From Chondromyces crocatus (GTDB lineage Bacteria > Myxococcota_A > Polyangia > Polyangiales > Polyangiaceae): 64,000 nt of DNA. Position 1 is the first letter of the stretch; the number at the start of each line of letters is the position of its first letter. Below the pieces are notes generated by a model. It did no database searches. It was not told the DNA's origin and saw only the letters and a list, made by a program, of their open reading frames with translations. A program made the translations under genes and the position numbers. Below are positions 52,982 to 64,000 of this stretch, one piece after another. The stretch is from the NCBI RefSeq assembly GCF_001189295.1, contig NZ_CP012159.1, positions 4,418,525-4,482,524 of the forward strand, in the 5' to 3' direction.

Positions 52982-55879
52982 TCAGGCCCGGGGCGCCTTT
53001 GCGGCGCTCCCGGCGGGCAGCGAGGGAGGGCCGCTCAGCTCCGTGGGCGCTGCTGGATAGAGCCGCCTGTACACGAACTTTGCGATCTCCACGGCAGGGA
53101 TGATCAGCACCGCCAGGCCCAGCAGAATCATCCACTCGTCGGGGGACAGCTCGTAGGTGCGGAACACGGGCCGGAGCGCCGGCACCAGCAGCGCCACCAG
53201 GTGGATCGCTGCGCTCGCCAGCACCGAGAGGAGCAGCGGCAGGCTGATCAGCGGTCGTGACGAGAAGAGCGACAGCCGCGGACTGCGGCAGCTCCAGGCA
53301 TGGAACAGGGGCGAGAGCGCGAGGAGCGAGAACGCCAGCGCCCGTGCCCCGAGCAGCGACTGCTCGTCTTGCGGTGACATCCCGTAGAGCAGGATCGCGC
53401 AGAGTCCCATCACACCGCCGACGTAGGCGATCCCCAGGTAGTCACGCGCCTGGAGCAGCCCCTCGTCCGGGGATCGCGGCCCCTCGCGCATCAGGTGCGG
53501 ATCCGGAGGATCGATCCCGAGCGCCAGGGCGGGCAGCCCGTTCGTCACCAGGTTGATCCAGAGGATCATCAGCGGCGTGAGCGGCGGCCACTTCCCGAAG
53601 AACGACACGAAGAACACGGCCACGAGCAGGCCCATGTTCGACGACAGCAAGAAGAAGATGAACTTCTGGATGTTGCGGTAGATCGTGCGTCCCTCGCGCA
53701 CCGCATCGACGATGGTCGCGAAGTTGTCGTCGGCCAGCACGAGATCCGCAGCTTGCCGGGCGACGTCCGTCCCGCCGCGCCCCATCGCCACCCCGATGTG
53801 CGCCTCGCGCAGGGCGGGCGCGTCGTTCACCCCGTCGCCCGTCATCGCCACCACGTGGCCCCGCGCCTTGAAGGCCCGCACGATGCGCAGCTTCTGCTCC
53901 GCGGTCGTCCTGGCGAACACGCGCAGGCTCATGATCCGCTTGGCCAGCTCCGCATCGTCCATCGCCGCCAGTTCCGCGCCGCTGATCGTCTCGTCGCCCT
54001 CCTCCCAGAGCCCGATCTCCTGCGCGATCGCCGTCGCCGTGAGCCGATGATCCCCGGTGATCATCACCGCGCGAACCCCCGCTTTCTTGCAGGTCGCGAC
54101 GGCCTCCGTCACACCGGCGCGGGGCGGATCCATCATCGCCACCAGCCCGAGGAACGTCAGCTCTCGCTCGACGTCCGCCTCGTCCTTGCTCACCTGCACC
54201 CGCCGGCACACCGCCAGCACCCGGAGCGCCTTCGCGCTCAGCGCGTTGGCCTCCTCGGTGATCGCCACCCGGTCGGCCTCCTCCAGCGCGCGCACCCCGG
54301 TGTCCGTCGAGTACTTCACGCAGCGCGGGAGCAGCGTGTCGATGCTCCCCTTCACGTGAGCGATCTCGCGCCCCCGATCGTCGCGCGTGATGACCGTCAT
54401 CCGCTTGCGGTCGCTGTCGAACGGCAGCTCGTGCACGAAGCTGTGCGAGGGCGCGACCGACTCCCGGGGCAGGTGCCCCTTGGCGGAGAGGGTGAGCAGC
54501 GCCCCCTCGGTCGGATCCCCCACCACCACCCAGCGCTTCTCCTCCGACTGCTCGAGGTGCGCGTTGTTGCAGAGCGCCACCGTGGCCATCAGGTAGCTGA
54601 GGGGCGCCGGCAGGGTGTCGGCGACGTCCTTCCCCTGATCGTCCTGGATCTCGCCCGAGGGATCATAGCCCTCACCCGTGACGATGTAGCGCCGCCCACC
54701 GGCGAACACCTTGCGCACCGTCATCTCGTTCTGCGTCAGCGTGCCGGTCTTGTCCGACGCGATGATGGTCGCGGCCCCGAGCGTCTCGACGGCGGGGAGC
54801 TTCCGGACGATCGCACCCCGTCGCGCCATGCGCTGCATCCCCAGCGCGAGCGTGATGGTGGTGATCGCGGGCAGCCCCTCCGGGATCGCGGCCACCGCCA
54901 GGCTCACCGCTTCCAGCAGCAGCTCGTGCAGCGGCCGCCCACCCCGGAGCAACCCCCAGCCGAGCAGCACCACCGACAGCGCCAGGCAGACCTTCAGGAT
55001 GATGGACCCGAACTTGTCGAGCCGTTCCTCCAGCGGCGTCTTCTGCTCCTCGACGGAGCGGATCATCTCGCCGATCTTCCCGAGTTCCGTCTTCGGCCCG
55101 GTCGACGTCACCACCGCGCGCGCCTTGCCGCGGACCACGGACGTCCCGGTGAACACCATGGTGAGACGATCCCCGAGCGGTGCGTCGGCCGTCACCACCG
55201 CGAGCGCGTCCTTTCCGGCCGCCGCGCTCTCTCCCGTCAGCGCCGCCTCCTCGGTCGCGAGATCGATCGTCTGCACCAGGCGCGCGTCTGCCGCGACGGC
55301 ATCGCCCGCCTCCAGCTCCAGGATGTCTCCCGGGACGACCGTCTCGGCGGCGATGATGACCGAGCGCCCTTCGCGGCGCACCCTGGCGTTCGGCGCGCTC
55401 AGCTTCTGCAGCGCCTCCAGCGCGGCCTCGGCCCGCTGCTCCTGGTAGTAGCCCAGGAAGGCGTTGAGGATGACGATCAGCAGGATGGCGATCGCATCGC
55501 CGAACCGGCTGAGGAAGCTCTCTTCGTGCCCCGCGGTGATCCCCACGACGACCGCGATCACCGCGGCCGCGAGCAGCGTGAGCACGAGCGGGTTGGCGAA
55601 CTGCTGGATCAGCTTGAGGAGCGCGCTCTTCTTCGGAGGATCGGGCAGCCGATTCGGCCCGTGCTCGGCCAGGCGCCGTCGTGCCTCCTCCTCCGACATC
55701 CCGTCGGTGGAGCTGACGGCGAGCCGCTCCAGGAAGACGCCGACGTCCTCGGCGTGGACCGGAAGCGCTCCGCTCGTCAGCGCTCCTCTGGCGCTCCCGG
55801 TCGTGTTGACGGATGGATCGGTGGCGACGTCGCGCGCGGTTCCCACCTTCCGCGCGCCCAAGGACTCATTTTCGCTCAT
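52982..55879 (-). CDS. P-type cation-transporting ATPase (P2 type)
   Basis: A 965-aa pump with the cation-ATPase N domain (about 45-110), actuator domain (TGESAAAGK, the TGES motif), M4 PEGLP, phosphorylation motif DKTGTLTQNE near 376, nucleotide-binding KRMTVI, DPPR, TGDH and hinge TGDGVNDAPALR. It follows the SERCA/PMR1 layout with about ten helices. Two ion-site positions differ from SERCA: M5 reads SSNMGLL (Leu where SERCA has Glu771) and M6 reads LVTNGLPALALG (Asn where SERCA has Asp800). The M4 Glu is kept. Calcium transport with altered stoichiometry, or another cation, is possible. It is followed 9 bases before its start by pspA on the same strand. Confidence 0.93.
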   Translation of the reverse strand: MSENESLGARKVGTARDVATDPSVNTTGSARGALTSGALPVHAEDVGVFLERLAVSSTDGMSEEEARRRLAEHGPNRLPDPPKKSALLKLIQQFANPLVLTLLAAAVIAVVVGITAGHEESFLSRFGDAIAILLIVILNAFLGYYQEQRAEAALEALQKLSAPNARVRREGRSVIIAAETVVPGDILELEAGDAVAADARLVQTIDLATEEAALTGESAAAGKDALAVVTADAPLGDRLTMVFTGTSVVRGKARAVVTSTGPKTELGKIGEMIRSVEEQKTPLEERLDKFGSIILKVCLALSVVLLGWGLLRGGRPLHELLLEAVSLAVAAIPEGLPAITTITLALGMQRMARRGAIVRKLPAVETLGAATIIASDKTGTLTQNEMTVRKVFAGGRRYIVTGEGYDPSGEIQDDQGKDVADTLPAPLSYLMATVALCNNAHLEQSEEKRWVVVGDPTEGALLTLSAKGHLPRESVAPSHSFVHELPFDSDRKRMTVITRDDRGREIAHVKGSIDTLLPRCVKYSTDTGVRALEEADRVAITEEANALSAKALRVLAVCRRVQVSKDEADVERELTFLGLVAMMDPPRAGVTEAVATCKKAGVRAVMITGDHRLTATAIAQEIGLWEEGDETISGAELAAMDDAELAKRIMSLRVFARTTAEQKLRIVRAFKARGHVVAMTGDGVNDAPALREAHIGVAMGRGGTDVARQAADLVLADDNFATIVDAVREGRTIYRNIQKFIFFLLSSNMGLLVAVFFVSFFGKWPPLTPLMILWINLVTNGLPALALGIDPPDPHLMREGPRSPDEGLLQARDYLGIAYVGGVMGLCAILLYGMSPQDEQSLLGARALAFSLLALSPLFHAWSCRSPRLSLFSSRPLISLPLLLSVLASAAIHLVALLVPALRPVFRTYELSPDEWMILLGLAVLIIPAVEIAKFVYRRLYPAAPTELSGPPSLPAGSAAKAPRA

Positions 55880-55888
55880 GGAAGGTTC

Positions 55889-56725
55889 TCAGCGCTTCAG
55901 TCGAGCCTGCTCGCGCTGCTCTTCCGCTTCGAGCTCGGCGATCGCGGCGGCCAGCTCATCCTGCTCGTGTTGCGGGATGGCGGTGGGGGCCGACGTCCCG
56001 GCCACGCGCATCTGCACGGGCTGCGTCGGTTGGGGCGCCACCTCGGCGGGCGGAGCCATCCCCATCTTGCGCTTCAGCTCCAGCAGCGCGTCGTCCGCGC
56101 CAGCGGTCGCCTCGAGCTGTCCGAACCGGTGGGCGAGCGTGTCCCCCGAGTACTCCTCGGCCAGCTCGGTGGTCGCCTCGGCCTCGGCCTCGATCTGATC
56201 GATCTTCGCGGACATCCGCTCGAACGTCTCGAAGGCCGAGGCGTTCTGGAGCCCGCTCATGGTCTCCTGGATCGCCTTCTGCGCCTCCGCCCGCTTCTTC
56301 CGGGCGATGAGCACGTTCTTCTTCCGCTTGGCCTCCTCGATCTTGTTGTTCAGGAGGCGCAGCGCCGTCTTCAGCTGATCGACGGCCTGCTTCTGCTTCT
56401 GCCACTGATCCTTGTAGGAGGTGGCGAGCTGATCGTGCTCCTTCTTGCGATTGAGCGCTTCCTTCGCGAGGTTGTCGTCGCCGGCCTTGATGGCGAGCAT
56501 CGCGCGGCGCTCCCATTCGGCGGCGTTCGCGGCTTCCTGCTCGGCCTGCTTCGCCAGGCGCTTCTCGTCGGCGATGGCGACGGCGACCTGTTTTTTCGCC
56601 TCGATGAGCTGGTTGGCCATGTCGATGACGACCTGGTTCAGCATCTTCTCGGGGTCCTCCGAGCGGCTGATCAGGTCATTCAGGTTCGACTTGATGAGGG
56701 TCGCGAGTCGGGCAAAAATTCCCAT
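55889..56725 (-). CDS. pspA: PspA/IM30 family membrane-stress protein
   Basis: A 278-aa coiled-coil protein starting MGIFARLATLIKSNLNDLI, the amphipathic N-terminal helix of PspA/IM30/Vipp1. The LISRSEDPEKMLNQVVIDM segment that follows is diagnostic of the family. Long heptad-like helices (60-200) form the ESCRT-III-like fold, and the last 60 residues are a Pro/Glu-rich tail. These proteins bind and repair stressed inner membranes. It lies just upstream of the P-type ATPase gene (9-base gap), so pump and membrane-protection protein are probably co-transcribed; the YbjN-like gene lies upstream. Confidence 0.93.
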   Translation of the reverse strand: MGIFARLATLIKSNLNDLISRSEDPEKMLNQVVIDMANQLIEAKKQVAVAIADEKRLAKQAEQEAANAAEWERRAMLAIKAGDDNLAKEALNRKKEHDQLATSYKDQWQKQKQAVDQLKTALRLLNNKIEEAKRKKNVLIARKKRAEAQKAIQETMSGLQNASAFETFERMSAKIDQIEAEAEATTELAEEYSGDTLAHRFGQLEATAGADDALLELKRKMGMAPPAEVAPQPTQPVQMRVAGTSAPTAIPQHEQDELAAAIAELEAEEQREQARLKR

Positions 56726-56772
56726 GAGAGCAGCTCCAGATCCGTGTGGCCAGGCTCGTAGACGCTACCTGT

Positions 56773-57162
56773 TCAGTGCAGCGCCATGTCGTGCAGGGTA
56801 GGGACGTGGCGAGCGAGCGCCAGGTCGATGTCGGCGAGGGTCGCCTCCAGCTCGTTCGCGTCCAGGTTGTCGAGGACGAGCCCCGCCGAGAGCACGATCG
56901 TGCGGTCTTCGATCCCGTAAGACGCGTGCAGCAGATCGGTCGCGTTGTACTCCAGCAGCCGACGGAGCACCCGGAGCTGGTGCGCTTCGTCCGATGGCAC
57001 GGGCCCGATGGCGACGCGCACGGCGACGACGGGAGGATCGACGCGGAGCGCAATCGGGGGGGTCCCCTCGCGCCCCGTCAGGAGGAAGGTGCCGCCGTCG
57101 TTCTCGAACGTCCGGTCGAGCTGCGCGAGGTATCTCTCTACATCTTCCACGGTGCGGGACAT
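56773..57162 (-). CDS. YbjN-like small protein
   Basis: I use the ATG at 57162 (MSRTVEDVERYLAQLD), giving 129 aa; a start 21 bases further out is less likely. The fold pattern is an alpha/beta sandwich like YbjN or type III secretion chaperones (ERYLAQLD, FLLTGREG, LRRLLEYNATDLLHASYGIEDR in part, AGLVLDNLDANELEATLADID in part). The phrase LVLDNLD.NEL is typical of YbjN-like proteins found next to PspA in many bacteria. No signal peptide. It is 47 bases upstream of pspA on the same strand and probably assists the PspA response. Confidence 0.75.
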   Translation of the reverse strand: MSRTVEDVERYLAQLDRTFENDGGTFLLTGREGTPPIALRVDPPVVAVRVAIGPVPSDEAHQLRVLRRLLEYNATDLLHASYGIEDRTIVLSAGLVLDNLDANELEATLADIDLALARHVPTLHDMALH

Positions 57163-58039
57163 GGCGGACGGGAGCCTACACACGGAAGCGCCTCGGTGCT
57201 AGGGGCCGACGCGCGGCGTCGACTGCCCGTGAGCTTCGACGCGTACCGCGAGCGCGTCGAGGACGTCGAAAGCGGGGCACGAGCACGCGGTGACGGCGCC
57301 AGGCGGGGACAATTGCCCCACTGGAGCGTCGCACGAGCGCGGACGCACAGCGCGGAGATGGGGCGCGGAGATGGGGCGCGGACGCACAGCGCGGAGATGA
57401 GGCGCGGCGATGGCGTTCCGCCCTGAGGTCTCGCGCGCAGGAGCGTCGTGATGGGACGCCCTGCCGAGCTTCTGCAGCGAAGCGTGGTTCGATGAGCGCG
57501 CGCAGGCGCACCGGGATCACGCGTCCGGCAGAGGCTTCGCGCCCGAGCGCCGACGCGCCTGAGCGGAGCGTCCTGCTGGAGAACGATCTCTGGAGCTTGC
57601 GTTGGTGCGCTCATCCCGGAGCGCCTGCGCCTGCGTCGATTCGATCACCGGGTGCCGGGTGCCGGACCGCCAGCCTCCGAGCGCGGAGCCGTCACGCCAG
57701 CGCCCGACACGTCGGTCCCCGAGCACCGACTTCCGTGATGACCCTGAGGGGAGGGCCGCGTGCTCATCGATATGTCGATTTTCGCGACGATCCTGGGCTT
57801 CGCGTGACCACGCCCCACGGCGTGTGCTGACGGACGCACCGACCTTGGATGTCGAACGGCCACACCGACCCAGAGCGCCTCCCCTGGCGTTCGTGCGCTC
57901 CTGCGACGCCCCGAGCGCTGCAGTGTGTTGCATCTTGCGGCAAAGAGCGCGCGTTCGAGGCCCCGCAGACCCATCGTGCGATGCTTTTTTCTCCTTCTAA
58001 TTTGCGTTCCAGCGGTGGTACCGTCCCGATCCAGGCTAC
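57163..58039. other. Intergenic region with short GC repeats
   Basis: No supported gene in 877 bases. A 26-bp unit (GCGCGGACGCACAGCGCGGAGATGGG) lies at 57337 and 57376 with half-units at 57363 and 57402. A near-palindrome GGGGACAATTGCCCC sits at 57305-57319. The stretch 57978-58008 (CTTTTTTCTCCTTCTAATTTG) is strikingly AT-rich just before the kinase start and may hold its promoter. Confidence 0.5.
57978..58008 (+). promoter_or_regulatory. AT-rich candidate promoter of the kinase/FHA operon
   Basis: A T-rich run and TAATTT lie 35-60 bases before the kinase GTG in otherwise very GC-rich DNA. No exact -35/-10 assignment is possible. Confidence 0.35.
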
Positions 58040-59095
<1,056 letters not shown>

Positions 59096-59097
59096 AG

Positions 59098-60492
<1,395 letters not shown>

Positions 60493-60498
60493 CGCCCC

Positions 60499-62451
60499 TC
60501 AGCGCGCGCGCACCCGGTCGTCCCCCACGCGACGGGTGATCCCCTCGCGATCGAACAGCTCGAGCAGCATGATCGTCTGCCTCCGGCCCAGCCCCGACAG
60601 GGCCTTGAAGTCGGCGACGCTCATCTTCGCGTGCTCCTCGAAGAACGCGACCACCCGCGCCCGGAGCCCGTCGACGGCTCCCCGCGAGAACCACAGCTCC
60701 CCCGCGTGGATGGCCTCACCGTCCCGCACGAGCCGCGCGAGGAGCGCCTTCACCTCGCGCGGCGGCGCCCCGGAAACCTCTCCCGCCTGAAACTCGGTCA
60801 ACCCCTTGAGCGCCGCCGCGACCAGCGCTTGCTGCACGATCCCCAGCCCGCCCGTCGCTGCCGTCGCCCCGGTGAAGCTCGGCGAGCGGACCACGTCCCC
60901 CTCGACCACGAGCGGCTCCCCTTGCAGCGCCGAGTGCTTCGACGCCGCGAGCCGGATCGCCTCCTCGGCCGCCTCCGGGCTCGACGACGAACGCAGCCGC
61001 TGGCGCAACGTCTCCAGCGGCAACCCTCGATCGAGCGGTGCCCCGTGGTGGTGCGCTGCGACGTGGGCACGCGCCGCGCGCGCCAGATCGAGGAGTGCCG
61101 GTCGAGCGATCCATCCCGTGGACTTGAGACGAGCAACCTCTCCACGCTCCACCAGCTTGTCGAGCGCCCGCACGAGATCCTCCAAAGGGAGCGAGAAGCG
61201 GGCGGCGAGCGCAGCGCGGGCGAGAGGCCTCGGCGCCGCTTCCTGGATGAGCTGGAGCACGGTCGTGCTCGCAGAACCTTCCGACAGCGCCTGGAGCACG
61301 GCCCGACGGCGCGCGCGCGGCCGCACACGCGGCGGGTGCGCATCGAGCACCGTACCTCCCCCCAGCACCGCGCCCGACGGCGCATCGACCTCGGAGCCCC
61401 GGAGAACGAACCTGTCCCCACCGAACACCACCAGAGGCCGTGCGAGGCGAAGGCGAGCCAGACGCGGCCGGGCCTCCTCGCGGGCCACGTTCTCCTCCTC
61501 GCGGCTCTCCTCCTCGCGGCTCTCCTCGGCGCTCCGATCGAGGCGCGCAACGCGCACGCTGCTCCGGGCCGTCCCCACGTAGAGCTGTGCGGCCATCCCG
61601 TGCCGCAGCTCCCCCCCGGGGCGGAGCAGGACATCGACGAGCCGCGTCGGCGCCGCGTGGGCCTCCCCCGTGATCACATCCCCCCGATGCAGCTCATCGA
61701 GACCGACTCCCGCCAGGTTGATCGCGAGCCGCGTCGGCGCCACTGCAGCACTCACCGCCTGATCGTGAACATGCAGCCCCCGCGCCCCCGTCGCTCGCGC
61801 CCCTTGCTCCCCCACCAGGTACAGCGCCTGCCCCACCGTCACTTCCCCCTCCACCAGCGTGCCCGTCACCACCGTCCCGGCCCCCCGCACCGAGAACGCC
61901 CGGTCCACGCTCAGCCGCGGCGACCCCGACCGCGGCGGCGCCGGGAGCCCCAGCAGCGCACGCCGCACCCCCTCCCGCACCGCCTCGAGCCCTTCCCCCG
62001 TGCGCGCCGAGCAGAGCACCACCTCCGCCTCGAACCGCGCCCCCAGCAGCTCTCGCGCCTCCTCCCCGGCGAGCTGTGCCAGCTCGACCTCCACCCGATC
62101 GCACTTCGTCACCGCCACCAGCACGCGCCGGATCCCCAGCAGCTCGCACGCCGCAACATGCTCGCGCGTCTGCGGCATCACCCCCTCGTCCGCGGCCACC
62201 ACGAGCAGCACCACCTGCATCCCGATCGCCCCCGCGATCATCGTGTGCACCAGCCGCCGGTGCCCTGGCACATCGATGACGCTCACCTCGACGTCATCCC
62301 CCAGCCGCCACGGCGCGAACCCCAGCTCGATCGTGATCCCTCGCCGCTTCTCCTCGGGCAGCCGGTCCGTATCGACCCCCGTCAACGCGCGGACCAGCGT
62401 GGTCTTCCCGTGGTCCACGTGACCGGCCGTGCCCAGAACGAAGCGCCGCAC
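60499..62451 (-). CDS. selB: Selenocysteine-specific elongation factor SelB
   Basis: I place the start at the GTG at 62451 ([19 protein letters not shown]), giving 650 aa; the open frame upstream runs into the tRNA gene. The GTPase domain has GHVDHGKT, the SelB-type switch [29 protein letters not shown] and TKCD. Domains II and III follow (about 175-345), and the C-terminal 300 residues contain winged-helix domains that bind the SECIS hairpin of the mRNA. SelB delivers Sec-tRNA to UGA codons. The divergent selC gene lies 57 bases from its start. No selenoprotein gene was recognised inside the window. Confidence 0.95.
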   Translation of the reverse strand: MRRFVLGTAGHVDHGKTTLVRALTGVDTDRLPEEKRRGITIELGFAPWRLGDDVEVSVIDVPGHRRLVHTMIAGAIGMQVVLLVVAADEGVMPQTREHVAACELLGIRRVLVAVTKCDRVEVELAQLAGEEARELLGARFEAEVVLCSARTGEGLEAVREGVRRALLGLPAPPRSGSPRLSVDRAFSVRGAGTVVTGTLVEGEVTVGQALYLVGEQGARATGARGLHVHDQAVSAAVAPTRLAINLAGVGLDELHRGDVITGEAHAAPTRLVDVLLRPGGELRHGMAAQLYVGTARSSVRVARLDRSAEESREEESREEENVAREEARPRLARLRLARPLVVFGGDRFVLRGSEVDAPSGAVLGGGTVLDAHPPRVRPRARRRAVLQALSEGSASTTVLQLIQEAAPRPLARAALAARFSLPLEDLVRALDKLVERGEVARLKSTGWIARPALLDLARAARAHVAAHHHGAPLDRGLPLETLRQRLRSSSSPEAAEEAIRLAASKHSALQGEPLVVEGDVVRSPSFTGATAATGGLGIVQQALVAAALKGLTEFQAGEVSGAPPREVKALLARLVRDGEAIHAGELWFSRGAVDGLRARVVAFFEEHAKMSVADFKALSGLGRRQTIMLLELFDREGITRRVGDDRVRAR

Positions 62452-62508
62452 GCCGCGACCGTAGCGGATTTCACCCGCGGCGACCGCGTGGCGGGGTAGA
62501 ACGCCCCT

Positions 62509-62603
62509 GGAAGCGCGTGGTCGGCTGGTGCCACCCCCGGTCTTCAAAATCGGTGCGGGGCAGCTCTGCTGTCTCGGGCAGGTTCGATTCCTGTGCGTTT
62601 CCG
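62509..62603 (+). tRNA. selC: tRNA-Sec (anticodon TCA)
   Basis: A 95-nt selenocysteine tRNA. The 8-bp acceptor stem (GGAAGCGC with GCGTTTCC) is diagnostic. The anticodon arm CCGGT-CTTCAAA-ATCGG shows anticodon TCA. The long variable arm GGGGCAGC-TCT-GCTGTCTC pairs over 8 bp, and the T arm is GCAGG-TTCGATT-CCTGT. Discriminator G at 62603. CCA is not encoded. It is divergent from selB. Confidence 0.95.
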
Positions 62604-62655
62604 TGGCTTCTACGCCAGCCTTCGCGAGCGGCGCGTGGGGCCCCCCCCGCGCTCG

Positions 62656-63522
62656 CTAATCCTGCGACATCAGGCTCGGCGAACCCGTCGGCTTCGCGCC
62701 GGCCTTCGGCGCATCGCCCGTCCCGGCAGGGGCAGCCGCCGCGCCCTTCCCGTCCGACAGCCGCGCCGTCTTGATGTAGTCCAGCTCCGGGAACTTCTCG
62801 CGCAGGAACTTGTTCCCCTGCATCTGGATCGTCCCCTGCGCACCGCTCGGACGCTCCCCGTAGCCCGAGTAGATCTTCTCGACCACATCCATCCCGGGCT
62901 CCACCACCTTGCAGACCGGCGCGAAGCCCATCTTGTCCAGGTTGCTGTTGTCCGCGAAGTTGATGTAGAGCTGCGTCGACCGCGTATCCGGGCTGCCCGC
63001 CATCGCGAACGTCACCATCCCGCGCGTGTTCGAACCCTTCACCTCGTCGGGCGGCAGGTTCGCCGAGCGCCAGTGCTTGCTCACCTCCGGGTTCCCGTGG
63101 ATGCCGAACTGCACCATGAAGGGCCGCGGCGTCTTCACCGCCCGGAAGAACGCCACATCGTCGAAGTACCCGATCTTCACCAGGTTGTAGAACCGGTCCA
63201 CCCCGTTCGGCGCCCAGTCGCGCGTACACTCGATCTCGAAGTCGCCGGCCGTCGTCTCGAACTTCGCCTTGAACTTCGCCGGTGCCTTCTCGCTGGCCTT
63301 CTTCGGCTCCTGCATCGCCGGGTTCGTCGACTCCGGGAACGGCCCCTTCGCCTGAGGCGCTGCCGTGGGCGCGGCGGGCGTCGGCGCTGCGGCCGCCGTG
63401 GTCGCCGCCGCTGCCGTCGTCGCCGGCTTCGGCGTCGCTTCGGGCTTGGGCTCGGGGGTGGGAGACTCACAACCGGCGAGCGCGCCGGCGACGAGGACCA
63501 GGGAAAGGGCGAGGCACTTCAT
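62656..63522 (-). CDS. Lipoprotein cyclophilin-type peptidyl-prolyl isomerase
   Basis: I use the ATG at 63522 (MKCLALSLVLVAGALAGCES), a clear lipoprotein signal with lipobox LAGC. The 288-aa protein has a long Ala/Pro/Thr linker (about 22-90) and then a cyclophilin domain: FETTAGDFEIECT, AFFRAVKT, FMVQFGIHGNPEV, GMVTFAMAGSPDTRSTQLYI in part, FAPVCKVVEPGMDVV. The catalytic-region phrase FFRAV..RPFMVQFG is close to the usual FHRVI..FM.QGGD, with substitutions. It probably helps fold proteins in the periplasm. It ends 52 bases after the selC gene, in the opposite orientation. Confidence 0.92.
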   Translation of the reverse strand: MKCLALSLVLVAGALAGCESPTPEPKPEATPKPATTAAAATTAAAAPTPAAPTAAPQAKGPFPESTNPAMQEPKKASEKAPAKFKAKFETTAGDFEIECTRDWAPNGVDRFYNLVKIGYFDDVAFFRAVKTPRPFMVQFGIHGNPEVSKHWRSANLPPDEVKGSNTRGMVTFAMAGSPDTRSTQLYINFADNSNLDKMGFAPVCKVVEPGMDVVEKIYSGYGERPSGAQGTIQMQGNKFLREKFPELDYIKTARLSDGKGAAAAPAGTGDAPKAGAKPTGSPSLMSQD

Positions 63523-63725
63523 CGGGCGCCTTATCGCATGGCGTTCCAGCCGGCAGCAAGCGACCACAGGGCGCCCCGCCCGCGCTCCGGGACGGGCGGA
63601 ACAACCCCGTCATGGATGGAACCCGGGGTGCTCCGGAAACTCCGTACGGCCCCTGGTCGCCCTCTGCCCTGCCTCGGCGCCACGCTCTCGGCGCGTGCTG
63701 CGCCTCCAGCGTCTCCAGCGTCTCC

Positions 63726-64000
63726 TCAGCCTCGCGTCACCTTCCCGCTCGCGTCCAGCTTGAGCTGCGCCTCCAGCCCCCCTCGGCTCCGCGCCACCCG
63801 CAGCGCCTCCTCCATCGTCACGTGCCCTGCCTGCACCAGATCCGCCAGCGAACGCTCGAACGTCTGCATCCCATCCCGCCGCGACGTCTCCAGCGTGTGC
63901 AAGAGCTGATGCACCTTCCCCTCCCGGATCTGCGTCCGCACCGCCTGCGTCGCCACCATCACCTCGAACGCCGGCACCCGCCCCTCGCCCATCGCCTTCG
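63726..64000 (-). CDS. PilT/PilU-like twitching-motility ATPase (3' end only)
   Basis: The gene runs off the right edge; the frame is open to base 64000, so the internal ATG at 63992 is not its start. The visible 90 residues match the C-terminal domain of PilT/PilU retraction ATPases: AFEVMVATQAVRTQIREGKVHQLLHTLETS (in part), then RDGMQTFERSLADLVQAGHVTMEEAL. Type IV pilus retraction drives S-motility in myxobacteria. The final 20 residues (LEAQLKLDASGKVTRG) extend beyond the usual end. Confidence 0.9.
   Translation of the reverse strand, partial: KAMGEGRVPAFEVMVATQAVRTQIREGKVHQLLHTLETSRRDGMQTFERSLADLVQAGHVTMEEALRVARSRGGLEAQLKLDASGKVTRG

Noticed and set aside
53495-56761. 1088-aa plus-strand frame opposite the P-type ATPase and pspA
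   Set aside because: Arg/Asp/His-rich shadow translation of two clearly real minus-strand genes.
57492-58000. Short frames before the soluble kinase
   Set aside because: Overlapping Arg/Ala-rich frames on both strands with no family or ribosome site; treated as intergenic.

Overview
The window looks like a chromosomal segment of a myxobacterium, most likely suborder Sorangiineae (Sorangium, Polyangium or Chondromyces-like). The DNA is very GC-rich. There are three Hanks-type Ser/Thr kinases, a PEGA protein, a DUF4215-type Cys-rich lipoprotein, a DUF4159/VWA membrane pair, an FHA-sigma54 activator, a large NHL/RHS lipoprotein, and many long shadow reading frames typical of such genomes. This assignment rests on gene content; no rRNA is present.

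Region 1 (1-11.6 kb) is a RiPP-type biosynthetic locus. A plus-strand set holds the 3' part of a SagB-type dehydrogenase fused to a LanM-like protein, an unrecognised 160-aa protein and a cytosolic-type S8 protease. A convergent minus-strand set holds a B12-dependent radical SAM enzyme, an ABC exporter with an HMA-like N-terminus, YcaO and TfuA. The LanM-like cyclase half has lost its recognisable zinc ligands, and one dehydratase active-site His position is Trp. No convincing precursor peptide is visible; it may lie left of the window.

Region 2 (11.7-17 kb) holds a hybrid sensor kinase, a convergent REC-STAS regulator and an unknown gene. A 42-bp tandem array (17.17-17.57 kb) follows; within it one GTG-started frame tolerates only synonymous changes.

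Region 3 (18-29.1 kb) is a polymorphic RHS locus. A full-length secreted NHL/RHS protein has a Cys-rich tip and a DUF1835-like neighbour. Downstream is a displaced RHS C-terminal piece with a 1-bp frameshift and a second Cys-rich tip, then a second candidate immunity gene, then a third core fragment truncated at both ends.

Region 4 (29.3-44.6 kb) holds an overlapping operon of kinase, PEGA protein and propeller lipoprotein; a secreted Asn/Val/Leu-rich protein; a lipoprotein/DUF4159/VWA operon; a DUF4215/P-domain lipoprotein; and a 1365-aa TPR/propeller-like protein.

Region 5 (45-57.2 kb, minus strand) holds an NMT1/THI5-type ABC importer with a PHM-like copper protein gene inserted between its ATPase and permease genes, a kinase-SUMF fusion, a CBM9-like secreted protein, a P-type cation ATPase, PspA and a YbjN-like protein.

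Region 6 (58-64 kb) holds a kinase/FHA-sigma54 activator pair, selB with a divergent selC (tRNA-Sec), a lipoprotein cyclophilin, and the 3' end of a PilT-like ATPase running off the right edge.
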